From NCBI RefSeq assembly GCF_039904985.1, contig NZ_CP157006.1, forward strand, positions 224,758-288,757: a stretch of 64,000 nucleotides of DNA, given 5' to 3'. The first letter of the stretch is position 1. The number at the start of each line of letters is the position of its first letter. The notes under the pieces were generated by a model. It was given only the letters and a program-made list of their open reading frames with translations, made no database searches and was not told the origin of the DNA. Below, one piece after another: positions 43,199 to 52,873 of the stretch. A program made the translations under genes and the position numbers. Source of the stretch: Methylomonas sp. AM2-LC (GTDB lineage: Bacteria > Pseudomonadota > Gammaproteobacteria > Methylococcales > Methylomonadaceae).

Positions 43199-44192
43199 AT
43201 ACCACCACCGACAAGATTTGCATGCAGCACTTGGTCATCTTCTTGTTCAGCTGCGCGCCAATGCCGTCATCGCCGATCCAGCAATAGGGCTAACGCCGGT
43301 GGATGAGGAGTTGCGCCGATTCGATGAGTATATGAACCGTGTCCGAGGACTCGCACCCATAACGCGTAAACAATCTATTGCTGTCATTCGCCGCCTGCTT
43401 TTTGGGCAGTTTGCCGATCAAGCCATTGTGGTCAGCACTTTCAGGCCCGACGATATACGCAAGTTTGTCGCCTGTCAGGGCGAGTTTTGCAAAGTTCCCG
43501 CCAGTATAAAAGGCACTATCTCGGCATTACGCGGCTATTTTCGTTACCGTACCACCCTGGGTGATAGGGTGCATCATTTAATTGGTGTCACCAGCTATCC
43601 AGCCAATTGGCAACAGGCTTCTTTACCGAAAACATTGAACACTAATGAAATTGAACGTTTATTGGCCGCCCTTGACTATGGCGGCGCAGCTTCACGCAGA
43701 ACGGCAGCCATCGTGCATTGTGCGCTGGATCTTGGCTTGCGAAGCTGCGAGGTGGCCCAACTTGGGCTTGATGACATTGACTGGTCGGCTGCGACTATCA
43801 CGCTGCGACACACCAAAGGCCGTCGCGACGATGTCATGCCGTTACCCGCTGCAACCGGCCAAGCCATTGCCGATTATTTGAAGTTCGAGCGGCCACAAAC
43901 CACCAACCGGGCGGTGTTTGTGCGCAACGTTGCACCACGCGACCAGCCTGTCGGCCCTGATCTCATCCAAAAATCGATACGGCAGGCTTATGCCCATGCC
44001 GGATTGCCCTACACGCGTTCACATCTTCTGCGGCACACTATGGCCAGCCGACTATTGGCGGGCGGCAGTTCGATTAAAGAGGTGGCCGATGTCTTGCGGC
44101 ACCGCTCACTGAATACCACCCTAGTTTACGCTAAACTCGACAGCAAAAATCTTGCAGCGGTGGCCTTGCCTTGGCCAGGGAGTGTGTCATGA
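43199..44192 (+). pseudogene. RIT tyrosine recombinase, first gene, 5' truncated
   Basis: Homology to the RIT 1 first gene begins at about its residue 97 (RQDLHAALGHLLVQLRANAV). Everything before has been replaced by the miniature element, whose sequence provides the MPQSGEDGTFGSY start. The catalytic half is intact: DLGLRSCEVAQL, HLLRHTMASRLL, LRHRS and LVYAKLD. The N-terminal DNA-binding domain is lost. Confidence 0.8.
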
Positions 44193-45166
44193 ATGCATAC
44201 ATCACCCTGCAAACACATGCCGAAAATTACCTGGGTGAGCGTCGTCGGCTGGGTTTTGGCTTGCGCAGTTCGGGCTATTCGGTGATGAGTTTTGCCCGCT
44301 ACGCCGACTCCCTTAATAGCCAAGAACCCTTGACCGTTGAGATCATGGCCGATTGGGCACGGCAAGACCAGGGCAAGAGTGATAAACCATCCACTTGGGC
44401 GCGACGACTGAAAAAGTTACGTCCGTTTTGCTGTTACCTACAACAATTTGAACCCCGTACCGAGGTGCCAGACGATAGTATCTTTGGTCGAATTGGCCAG
44501 CGCTTGGCACCGCACATTTATAGCGAGCAGGAAATTATCGATTTGTTGGCAGCAGCCCGTAATCTGGGTTCATTCATTCCAGGGTTGCGTGGTGCCACCT
44601 ACGAAACGCTGTTCGGCTTAATAGCATCCAGTGGGCTTCGTGTTTCTGAAGCGGTGCATCTGCTAGATACGGATGTCGATCTAAAATCAGGTATGCTGAC
44701 CATACGGCAAACCAAATTTGCCAAGTCACGCCATGTTCCGCTCCATCCAAGTACTGTAGAGGCACTGAAACACTATCGGTCACAGCGAAATTTGTCTATT
44801 GAAGTGGTGAATGATACGCCATTTTTCGTCGGCACACGGGGTCGGCATCTCGGGCATAGCCTGGATCTTCGGCAAGTTCATCGTGTCTTCATCAATTTAC
44901 GTGACCAATTAGGTTGGCTCAATCGCGGTGCGCACAACGGCCCACGAATCCATGATTTGAGGCACACCTTTGTCGTACGCCGCGTGCTGCTTTGGCAGTC
45001 ACAAGGTTTGGATGTCGACCAGCATATGTTGGCCTTGTCCACGTATCTGGGCCATACCAATGTGACCAACACATATTGGTATCTGACCGGCATCCCCCAG
45101 CTCATGGCGGTGGCGGCAGAAAAGTTTGAAAGCTTCACGCAAATGCCGGAGGTGTACCATGACTGA
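44189..45166 (+). CDS. RIT tyrosine recombinase, second gene
   Basis: A full-length homologue of 14967..15944, with start MNAYITLQTHAENYL and an ATGA overlap with the upstream stop. Catalytic residues in SSGLRVSEAVHL, IHDLRHTFVVRR, YLGHT and NTYWYLT are present. This is the only intact recombinase of RIT 2. Confidence 0.8.
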   Translation: MNAYITLQTHAENYLGERRRLGFGLRSSGYSVMSFARYADSLNSQEPLTVEIMADWARQDQGKSDKPSTWARRLKKLRPFCCYLQQFEPRTEVPDDSIFGRIGQRLAPHIYSEQEIIDLLAAARNLGSFIPGLRGATYETLFGLIASSGLRVSEAVHLLDTDVDLKSGMLTIRQTKFAKSRHVPLHPSTVEALKHYRSQRNLSIEVVNDTPFFVGTRGRHLGHSLDLRQVHRVFINLRDQLGWLNRGAHNGPRIHDLRHTFVVRRVLLWQSQGLDVDQHMLALSTYLGHTNVTNTYWYLTGIPQLMAVAAEKFESFTQMPEVYHD

Positions 45167-46165
45167 AATAACAGCGCCTCGGCCGGTTTCATTTGCTGCT
45201 TTAGTCCAGCAATTTTTTACGGAATATCTGGTGACCCAGCGCGCATTAAGTCCTCGCACGATTGCTTCCTACCGGGATGCCATGCTGTTGTTCCTGGACT
45301 TTGCACGTCATCGCCTGGGTAAAATGCCGACTTAAACGACATCGTACCGGAGTTGATACTGGCGTTTCTGGATCACTTGGAACAAGAACGACAAAATTCG
45401 GTGCGCAGCCGCAACCTGAGACTGACGGCGTTGCGTGCGTTTCTTAAGTTTGCAGCACGGCGTGACGTAACATCTTTCTTTGTCATTGAACAAGCGTTGG
45501 GCGTACCCATGAAGCGTTTTGAGCGTCCAGTGTTGGGCTTCTTGAACCGTGATGAAATGTTGGCGGTGATTGGGCAGCCCGGGGATACTTGGACTTCGCA
45601 ACGTGACCATCTATTATTCGCCATGCTTTATAACACAGGCGCTCGTGTCTCAGAAATCATTGGTGTTAAGGTGGGCGATGTGGTGTTGGGTGAATCCGCA
45701 TGCGTACATTTACGTGGCAAGGGTCGCAAACAGCGATCAACACCTTTATGGAAAAGCACAGTTCAGGAAATCGGACTCTGGTTACGACGTAACCCAACAC
45801 TGGGAACAGACACCGCGTTGTTGCCCAATCGGGATGGTAATACGATGACACGGTGTAATGTCACGCAACGCCTAAACATTGCGGTAGCTCGTGCAGCTAA
45901 GGTGTATAGCAGCCTCTCCAAACGAAAAATATCGCCGCATATCATAAGGCATACGACCGCCATGCATCTGTTACAGTCGGGTGTTGCTTTCAGTGTAATC
46001 GCTTTGTGGTTGGGTCATGAAAGCACAACCACCACACATCGATATGTTGAGGCCGATTTGGCGATGAAGGAAAAGGCTCTTGCCAGGCTCCAAGAGCCAG
46101 ACACCATCCTTTGTCGTTACCATCCGGCTGATGATGAATTGATGCAGTTCCTTAAAGAACTATAA
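45159..46165 (+). pseudogene. RIT tyrosine recombinase, third gene, frameshifted
   Basis: Reads MTEITAPRPVSFAALVQQFF to RLGKMPT, then hits a stop at 45333. Resuming in another frame at about 45336 it gives LNDIVPELILAFLDHLEQE and continues to the end with HIIRHTTAMHLLQ, LGHES and HRYVEAD. RIT 1 shows TLNLADITPNLILAF at this point, so a small deletion caused the frameshift. Hairpin GCGCACTACCAG / CTGGTAGTGCG follows the stop (46168..46196). Confidence 0.8.
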
Positions 46166-46397
46166 CTATGTATAGCGCACTACCAGGCTTTACTGGTAGT
46201 GCGTGGGTTTCTGAGCAAAATAAAACGCTACTATACATAGTTGTCATCTATGCATAGCGGCCACTATGGATAGATATTCATAGTTACCGTTTGGAGCAAT
46301 TCAAATTATTTTTTAAAGCAGACGCTCGCAAATGCTTCGGAATATCATTGGATTTTATACGTAGATATTTATACAACGCCATGATTATAAAGAGTTT

Positions 46398-46485
46398 AAA
46401 AAATAACGAGGGTTTGGGCTTAGAACCCCTGTAACGCTTGAAAACGATTCGCCGGAATTTTCGGCGGTTTGGGCTTACACCCCCT
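46398..46485 (-). repeat. Two decayed Tn3-type ends in tandem
   Basis: On the minus strand GGGGTTCTAAGCCCAAACC (from about 46428) and GGGGGTGTAAGCCCAAACC (from about 46485) resemble the ends of the 35.5-kb candidate (GGGGTTGTAAGCCGGAACC). They are remnants of related transposon ends. Confidence 0.5.
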
Positions 46486-46854
46486 TTCAAGAAATCGTCC
46501 GCGCAAAGGCGTGCGGATCGGATCGAGATATTAGCCGCTCAACTCGAATTGTCGCGTGATGCACTGGAAAGCCGGCCTGACGTGGCGATATTCAGCCGAC
46601 CCGATGGCATACCAACCCAAACATTTACTGACCCAGACCCATTCAACCAGCTGACGTACCCCAGTGCACTGGCAGCGAAACGCGCAATTTCGGAATTTTT
46701 GGGGCTGCCGCTGGCGAAGTTATCGGCTGATCAACTCGCTCGTATCAACGAGCTTGTCCAGTCCACGCTGAACAAGCAGGAAGTGCTGGCACGGGTTCCG
46801 GCCTGTGTCGAACCTATCGAACTCTCAACGGAGAACCAACCCCATGCTGAGTGA
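46438..46854 (+). CDS. Hypothetical/partial protein upstream of a transposition ATPase
   Basis: The 138-residue frame begins in a decayed transposon end (MKTIRRNFRRFGLTPPF), so its N-terminus is probably artificial. The body (RRADRIEILAAQLELS, LTYPSALAAKRAISEFLGL, LARINELVQSTL) is helical and could be the C-terminal part of a transposase partner. It overlaps the ATPase start by 11 bases, suggesting an operon. No catalytic residues are visible. Confidence 0.45.
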   Translation: MKTIRRNFRRFGLTPPFKKSSAQRRADRIEILAAQLELSRDALESRPDVAIFSRPDGIPTQTFTDPDPFNQLTYPSALAAKRAISEFLGLPLAKLSADQLARINELVQSTLNKQEVLARVPACVEPIELSTENQPHAE

Positions 46855-47824
46855 CATTAGAAACTACTACAGTCTTACCCGAGATATTAGTTTGATTAGC
46901 CAGATTGCTTATTTCGAGACGACCCAGTTACAACAGGTCGTCAACGAACTCAAACTGGCGATTAAGGACAGTAAACTCATTGTGCTGGCGGGCATGGTTG
47001 GCACCGGCAAAACGTCGATGCTGCAAAAAATCCAGGAAATGCTGGAACAAGATAAAGCCATTTTGATTGCTAATTCCTTGGCATTGGATGTTAGCCTGGT
47101 AACACCGGCAATTCTGGTACAGACATTGTTCAGTGAGCTGTCCATCGACAAGGATGACCCAATGCCAAAGGTAGTAGGGCTACGAGAACGGGCATTGCGC
47201 GAGCTGATCCGCAAGCGGAAAAAGCCGGTCGCGTTGTTCATTGATGACGCCCATCAACTGCAAACAAAGACCTTGATTGCCCTAAAACGTCTGATGGAAA
47301 TCGTGCGTAGCGGCAAAGGTACATTGTCAGTAGTGTTAGCCGGACATCCTAAGCTCAAGAATGATTTACTTCGACCCTCAATGGAGGAAATTGGTGCGCG
47401 GACGACGTTTTTTGAACTGAGCGGCTTCGGGCAGGAGAAGAAAAAGTATTTGTACTGGTTGCTCGATCAAGTAACGGAAGCGGAAACTAAGCCGGAAACC
47501 TTAATAACCGACGCAGCCGTGACATTGTTATGTGAGAAGTTAACGACACCGATACAGTTCGAACTTTATCTGACGCGCGCTTTCCAGGAAGCCTTCCGAG
47601 TCGGCCAGAAACCGGTCGATGCCGATACCATTAAAGATATTCTGGCGCCGGATCTGGATGGGTTGGAAGCACGCATGGCGCGCAACGGTTACAACATCAA
47701 GTTCATAACAGAAATACTCTCCGCCAAACCCAGGGAAATTCGGTCTTTCCTGAACGGCCAGTTGCCACCTGAACGCACTCAGGAACTCCATGATCAATTG
47801 CTGGCTGCTGGCGTTCTGCTTTAA
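46844..47824 (+). CDS. AAA+ ATPase of MuB/TniB/ExeA type
   Basis: The 326-residue product has Walker A GMVGTGKTS (about residues 47-55) and Walker B VALFIDDAHQ (about 129-138), followed by sensor-like VVLAGHPKLK (about 165-174). GHPxLKxxL after the sensor is the signature of the MuB/TniB/ExeA group that activates transposases by marking targets. The start at 46844 (MLSDIRNYYSLTRD) has cggagaacc upstream. No intact partner transposase is nearby, and the upstream gene may be its truncated remains. Confidence 0.7.
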   Translation: MLSDIRNYYSLTRDISLISQIAYFETTQLQQVVNELKLAIKDSKLIVLAGMVGTGKTSMLQKIQEMLEQDKAILIANSLALDVSLVTPAILVQTLFSELSIDKDDPMPKVVGLRERALRELIRKRKKPVALFIDDAHQLQTKTLIALKRLMEIVRSGKGTLSVVLAGHPKLKNDLLRPSMEEIGARTTFFELSGFGQEKKKYLYWLLDQVTEAETKPETLITDAAVTLLCEKLTTPIQFELYLTRAFQEAFRVGQKPVDADTIKDILAPDLDGLEARMARNGYNIKFITEILSAKPREIRSFLNGQLPPERTQELHDQLLAAGVLL

Positions 47825-47868
47825 GCGATGAGCAACATTTACATCGAAAAATCCTTGGAAGAATAACA

Positions 47869-48327
47869 ATGGCGACTGCTAATGCGTTAGAACAAATTCA
47901 TCAACGCCGTAAAGCATTCTGGCTTTGGTTTCCGATCGCTCTATTAATAGATGCATTGATAATTGGATTATTCCAATTTACTGTGGGTGAGCCACCCAAA
48001 TGGATTTTTACAGTACTTAACGTCCTGATGAATAGCATTGGCTTGGTTTTGTTAATGCGCATCGGTGCGGTTCGTTGTCCAAAATGTAAAAAACCAGCAC
48101 TTCGGGCAAGCCTAGTATTTACATCAATCAACAACCTACGGTGCTATCATTGCGATTATCTATTAAATAAACAATTAAAAGGGAAAAAACGTTCACTAAT
48201 AATTGGAAAGGACACGATAAATACCAATTTCACTAAAGTTGTTCGGATGCCTGATACTGACCCTTGGACTGGCAAAAGAATTTCTAAAGATTCAGAACAG
48301 GACGAAGATAAGGCGTCGCCCAATTGA
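47869..48327 (+). CDS. Two-TM protein with zinc ribbon
   Basis: The 152-residue product has hydrophobic segments at about residues 18-37 and 46-66 and then a zinc-ribbon pattern CPKCKK (about 69-74) with CYHCDY (about 92-97). The tail is basic then acidic (ISKDSEQDEDKASPN). The stop overlaps the next gene by 4 bases, so the two are coupled. No family is recognised. Confidence 0.5.
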   Translation: MATANALEQIHQRRKAFWLWFPIALLIDALIIGLFQFTVGEPPKWIFTVLNVLMNSIGLVLLMRIGAVRCPKCKKPALRASLVFTSINNLRCYHCDYLLNKQLKGKKRSLIIGKDTINTNFTKVVRMPDTDPWTGKRISKDSEQDEDKASPN

Positions 48328-48623
48328 TTGATTTTGACTCCCTCCCTCTACATGATGCTCTCGTAAAAAGCATCTACATCGACTACGAATCAAAGACGAT
48401 AAATATCCGCATGATGGCATTCCTTTCGTCGGGTTCAAAAGCAATCCCCTGCACGCTCTCATGGTCAGACTACCAATTTTGTTCCTTCTCGCGGAATGAA
48501 CCATGGGGGCCATCAACTTCGATCAACAGGTATCGCAAAATTGGCGGCATGTTCGAGATTGAAATGCAATCGGGAGATGTATTTCAAGTCAAAGCACCTA
48601 GCCACTCGTTCAGCCCAGAGTAG
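48324..48623 (+). CDS. Hypothetical immunity-like protein, 99 residues
   Basis: A TTG start overlaps the preceding stop. Begins MIDFDSLPLHDALVKSIYID and is beta-rich (KTINIRMMAFLSS, LSWSDYQFCSF, MFEIEMQSGDVFQV). The LHDALVKSI start resembles small proteins found in immunity or stress loci of many Gammaproteobacteria, but that is an impression. Coupled to the zinc-ribbon membrane protein. Confidence 0.5.
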   Translation: MIDFDSLPLHDALVKSIYIDYESKTINIRMMAFLSSGSKAIPCTLSWSDYQFCSFSRNEPWGPSTSINRYRKIGGMFEIEMQSGDVFQVKAPSHSFSPE

Positions 48624-48629
48624 CCATTC

Positions 48630-48765
48630 TCAGTTAATGTGGTTCCTGGCGGATGTTATCGGGCTGTTCTCAATTAATCTGGTCCCATTCTCATTTAATG
48701 TGGGCCAGAGTGCTCCGATATTCTCAGCTAATGTGGTCTCGAAAAACGGATGTTATCGGTTCCTG
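48630..48765 (+). repeat. Repeated ATTCTCAGTTAATGTGG units, probable IS end
   Basis: Four related units (ttctcagttaatgtgg, ttctcaattaatctgg, ttctcatttaatgtgg, ttctcagctaatgtgg) and two cggatgttatcgg words within 135 bp. Tandem end-repeats like these are typical of IS21-like termini; no transposase remains. Confidence 0.5.
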
Positions 48766-48781
48766 TGATTTATGTTCTCGG

Positions 48782-48817
48782 GCCGCTACACCTATCTTTT
48801 ACGGGTAGCGGCTTTTT
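48782..48817 (+). terminator. Rho-independent terminator
   Basis: gccgctac (48782..48789) pairs with gtagcggc (48805..48812) and is followed by ttttt. It faces the + strand and separates 48324..48623 from the convergent HAF gene. Confidence 0.7.
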
Positions 48818-49792
48818 GGATTATGGGGTTTTGTGCTTACGCGGTTTTGCGGCGATTAAAGCCAATGAACCCCGCTAAAGCCGAACCGAATAGCCAAACG
48901 CTTGTCGGAACGGGAACGGTAGCAGGGGTGGCTACGAAGCCAATAAGAGAGACCCCATGGTTGTTAACAAAATATCCAGTCACCTTTCCGCTATCGTTAA
49001 TACCAAAGGCATAAGTATCAAGCGTTGGGTTGTTGGGTGTGGTGTTTGGATAGTTAAGGGTAGTATAAGTGCTGCCGTTATATACGAAAGCATGATTTCC
49101 TGTGGAATCTGTGTAATACCCCACCACCTCACCATTATTGTTGATGCCTAAGGCATAAGTTCCATTGGTTGCATTGGGATCGATAAGAGTAGTGTAGGTA
49201 CTACCGTTGTAAAGAAAACCATTTCCAACATTACCGTTGTCAAAATATCCAACCACATCACCACTATTGTTGATGCCATAGGCATAAGTTCCTTTAGTTG
49301 AATTTGGGTCGTTAAGGGTAGTGTAGGTACTGCCGTTGTAAAGAAAACCATTTCCAACATTATTGTTGCCAGTGTAAAAAATCCCAGCCACTTCACCGGT
49401 ATCGTTGATACTAATCGGAATCGTTCCTCCACTGCCCGTTGCGTTAGGATAGTTAAGGGTAGTGTAGGTACTGCCGTTGTATAGGAAACCATGGGGTCCT
49501 GTACTATCTTGGAAATCTCCAACTAGAATTCCGTTATTGTTAATATCACTAGCAACAGTAGTTCCCGCTAGAGCGTTTGGGTCATTAATGGTTGTATAGG
49601 TGCTGCCATCATAAACAAAACTATTTATAGTTTGCCTTTGTGCGCCAGTGAAATAATAACCCGATATCTGCCCGCTATTGTTAATGCCAAAGCCAACAGT
49701 TCCACCAGTTTGATTGGGATTGTCAATGGTGGTGTAGTTGTAGGTGTCGGCTTGACTCGCTTGAGAAACTGTCAAAAGACTACTTAGGATCT

Positions 49793-51111
49793 GGTAAAAA
49801 ATAACTTCCCATAATTTGGATGAGAAAGCTGTAGCAAAATGTTGGATAATAAGCAAAATATAGTGTTTATAAATGAAAGCGAATGACAGGTTACGAAAAA
49901 AACATTGAGATCAAAATGCAGCGTCTGTTTGCAACGCTATCCGAAAAAGACCGGCGACGTTATGCAGGGATTGAGGCGGCAAAGCTGGGGCACGGTGGCA
50001 TTGATTATGTTTCGGGGTTATTCGAAATGGACCCCAAGACTGTCCGAAGAGGCTTAACAGAACTGGAGTCCCCTGAAGATCCCGCGCCAAGCCGGGTCAG
50101 AAAAAAAAGGTGCGGGCCGTAAAGTCTCAATTGAGCGTAAGCCGATGTTAGAGGAAAATTTCCTAAAACTGCTGTCGGAGTTTACGGCGGGCGATCCTAT
50201 GCGTGATGGTGTGTTATGGACCAATTTATCACGCAGTGAAATTAGTCGCCGTCTCGCTGAAATGGGTACATCGGCGAGTCGACATACGGTTCGCAAGTTA
50301 TTAAAGAAACATGGTTTAGGGCAACGTAAAACGCGTAAGAAGAAACCGTTAGGTTCTCATCCTGACCGGGATGCACAGTTTCAGAACATCGCCAAACTCA
50401 AGGTGGAGTATATGGACAAAGGTGAGCCTGTGATCAGCATTGATACCAAAAAGAAGGAACTCATCGGCAATTTCAGTCGAGAAGGCCGCACCTATACACA
50501 AGCACCCGTGGACACACTGGATCATGATTTTCCCAGTGCTGGTGAAGGTAAATTGATTCCGCATGGCATCTATGACTTGGCGCGAAACCAAGGGCATATG
50601 AACCTGAATACCAGCCATGACACCAGTGAATTTTGTTGTGATAGTATTGCACATTGGTGGAGACACTATGGTTGCCGACACTATCCCAATGCCCGCCGCT
50701 TGCTACTGCTTTGTGATGGCGGCGGCAGCAACGCTGCCAATCGGCATGTCTTCAAGGAAGCTTTGCAGGCACTTGCAAACTCACTTGGACTGGAAATTCG
50801 TGTGGCACACTATCCGCCGTATTGCTCAAAGCACAACCCGATTGAACATCGTTTGTTTTCGCATATTACGCGTGCCTGCTTGGGTGTGGTCTTTCATTCG
50901 GTCGCCATCGCCAAACAATTCATGGAGAAGGCTAAAACCTGTACGGGCTTAAAAGTAACCGTGGATATTTTGACAGAGGTTTATGCTACAGGGAAAAAGT
51001 GCGCCGATAGTTTCCTTAACAATATGAAGATTATCTTTGATGACTATCTTCCTCGCTGGAACTATCGAGCTGCACCACAAACAAGTTAATTTCGGGAAGT
51101 TATTTATTACC
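49793..51111 (+). mobile_element. ISAzo13-type insertion sequence
   Basis: 1319 bp between inverted repeats GGTAAAAAATAACTTCCC (49793) and GGGAAGTTATTTATTACC (51094..51111), which differ at one position. The flanks show no clear target duplication. Confidence 0.75.
49883..51089 (+). pseudogene. ISAzo13-family transposase, frameshifted at an A8 run
   Basis: The first frame (49883..50122) begins MTGYEKNIEIKMQRLF and the second (about 50110..51089) carries the catalytic core: VISIDTKKKELIGNF (first Asp), LLLCDGGGSN (second Asp) and HYPPYCSKHNPIEHRLF (Glu). These are the DDE features of the Rhodopirellula-type ISAzo13 transposase. The frames meet at an A8 tract (50101..50108), where a +1 change is needed. 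This could be inactivating, or could be resolved by polymerase slippage, as in some IS. The joined product is about 400 residues, the usual family size. Confidence 0.8.
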
Positions 51112-51219
51112 GTATCCTTACCAAGCCCGTTGCCAAAATCGATTTTTTTATAAATTTGAAATCCATTAATAAATCCTCTTTGAGTATTTTGAATAAATTT
51201 ACTGTCGGTTTGAATGATG

Positions 51220-52236
51220 CTAAATGGCTTGCTGTACAGACTTGCGGCGATTAAAGCCGATAAAGCCAGCCAAAGCCGAACCGAACAGCCAAACGGTGGT
51301 GGGAACTGGGACGGTAGCAGGAGATGCAATAAATGAATGAAGTACTGTTCCGTCAGAAGTATTTCCAGCAATTTGACCTAAATCATTTATGCTACTTAGC
51401 GTGGTGCTTTTATTAATGGATAACCCAGTAAAATCGATAGTTGTATATACACCAGCGTTATATAAAAATCCGTGCGTTATGCCTGTTGCATCGTAATAAT
51501 ACCCTACGACTTCACCAAGATTATTAATGCCGGTTGCAACTGTACCATAGCTATTAGACGCGGCGTTTGGGTCGTTCAGCAAGGTAAATACGCCGCCAAT
51601 ATCAATGAATCCAGAGTTAACATAGCTTGGACTGCCGACTGCTGTTCCTGAAAAAGCTAAAGACCCTACAATTGCTCCGCTGTTGTTAATCGCGTTTGCA
51701 GAAGTTTGGTACGCATTTGAATCAATAATATCCGTATAAACCCCATTACTGTATTCAAAACCAATCCAGCCATTTGATTGACTGTTATATGCACCAACTA
51801 CAGTAGCATTGTCATTAATACCATTCGCAATAGTATATTGTTGGGATCCAGTTGTTATATTAGGGTCACTTAAATTGGTAAAGCCGCTACCGTTGTAGAT
51901 GTAGCTATTCTCAATATAAGGAGCACTTAGATCGATAAAATAGCTTCCTACAATCTGTCCGCTATTGTTAATACCATTACCAAAAGTGTCTGAAGGTGAT
52001 ATTGTTGTATTAGGATTGCTAAATGTAAGGTAGAAATTGTTGGCAGTATTATAAAAAACACCTAACGCTCCGCCGGAACTAGGGTTAAACGTTCCAGCAG
52101 ATTCTCCGTTATTATTAATACCGATAAGAGTAAAACCACTAGGAGTGCTTACAGTAGTAAAATTGTACCCGTCAGCCTGAGCGACTAAACTGGTGGACGA
52201 AAGAACAATTGCCGCGAGAAAATCACGTAAATTCAT
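51220..52236 (-). CDS. HAF-repeat protein 2 with PEP-CTERM-like tail
   Basis: The 338-residue product has a signal peptide (NLRDFLAAIVLSSTSLVAQA, then DGYNFTT), HAF repeats of the form GINNSGQIVGSY, and the tail VPVPTTVWLFGSALAG plus FIGFNRRK. The tail has the three exosortase elements: short motif, hydrophobic helix, basic end. It is therefore a probable exosortase substrate exported to the cell surface. It is an intact paralogue of the split gene next to it, and the two began as a tandem pair. 52237..52873 has no supportable gene. Confidence 0.8.
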   Translation of the reverse strand: MNLRDFLAAIVLSSTSLVAQADGYNFTTVSTPSGFTLIGINNNGESAGTFNPSSGGALGVFYNTANNFYLTFSNPNTTISPSDTFGNGINNSGQIVGSYFIDLSAPYIENSYIYNGSGFTNLSDPNITTGSQQYTIANGINDNATVVGAYNSQSNGWIGFEYSNGVYTDIIDSNAYQTSANAINNSGAIVGSLAFSGTAVGSPSYVNSGFIDIGGVFTLLNDPNAASNSYGTVATGINNLGEVVGYYYDATGITHGFLYNAGVYTTIDFTGLSINKSTTLSSINDLGQIAGNTSDGTVLHSFIASPATVPVPTTVWLFGSALAGFIGFNRRKSVQQAI

Positions 52237-52873
52237 AAATAAAATCTCATTGATTGATTAGAACATTTTTTGTCAAAGCTTCGCTGTTTTGTACAAAATC
52301 TTTTTTCGTTCAAACAAAGAGGCAATCCGGCTATCCGTGAAGCACGAACCCAGTGATGTTCCTTACAGAACCTAGCGGCACTGTTTAGCTTTTTCTCTTT
52401 CGCCCGATTCTAACACTAAAATCATTTCAATGACTAGCGCAGCGCAAGGTGCGCGGCTTGCTGCCGTTGCTGGTTGGTAACGACAAACTAAAACGTTGGT
52501 TATTACTAGCCCTTTCCGGCTGTGAATGATTGCCCATGATTAAAGCAAGGATTAAAGGCTGATTAAGTCAAATTATGCCCTTTTGGCTTGGCGGCTGGTC
52601 GCTGCCGTTCCCGTGCTGCCTTTAACCCTGGCTTTTTCCGCGTCCATTGCTAGCTGATGCCATTATGGATCGCATTGGTCCACAATGCGTATAAGATCAA
52701 TTTGAAAGGCGAATCGTTAAGAAAAAAGCAAGCAAATTTGACGACAATTCAAGACATAGAGTAAAAAGAAAAACCCGCGTCGCTTCGCTCCGACCAACCT
52801 TCGATGGGGTGGCAGCTTTCCCGTGGTTTGGGTGGCGCAGACATCACTGGAATACGCAAGCATCAAATAAATT

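Larger units (their letters stand above)
43199..46285 (+). mobile_element. RIT element 2, 5'-truncated and decayed
   Basis: Same gene trio as RIT 1, in the same order, with the end of the third gene followed by a terminal-repeat-like block near 46215..46262 (ctatacatagtt, cttt-type hairpin before it) and a degenerate copy of the 20-bp palindrome. The first gene is truncated by the miniature element and the third has a frameshift. Not autonomous. Confidence 0.75.
48837..51166 (-). pseudogene. HAF-repeat PEP-CTERM-like gene 1, split by an IS in its signal peptide
   Basis: The distal part (48837..49792, minus strand) encodes tandem HAF repeats (for example YAYGINNSGDVVGYF and NGSTYTTLNDPN) and the tail VPVPTSVWLFGSALAG plus FIGFNRRK, a VPLPA/PEP-CTERM-type sorting signal. 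The proximal 55 bases lie beyond the IS at 51112..51166 and start MDFKFIKKSILATGLVRI. Joined without the IS, they read on in frame as QILSSLLTVSQASQADTYNY, a textbook signal peptide. Total 1011 bases, divisible by three. An aagagga lies upstream of 51166. HAF proteins are extracellular, of unknown function. A paralogue follows at 51220. Confidence 0.8.

Noticed and set aside
48957..49720. Regular repeats resembling a CRISPR or minisatellite
   Set aside because: They are the HAF protein repeats of the minus-strand gene, of uneven unit length and without spacers.
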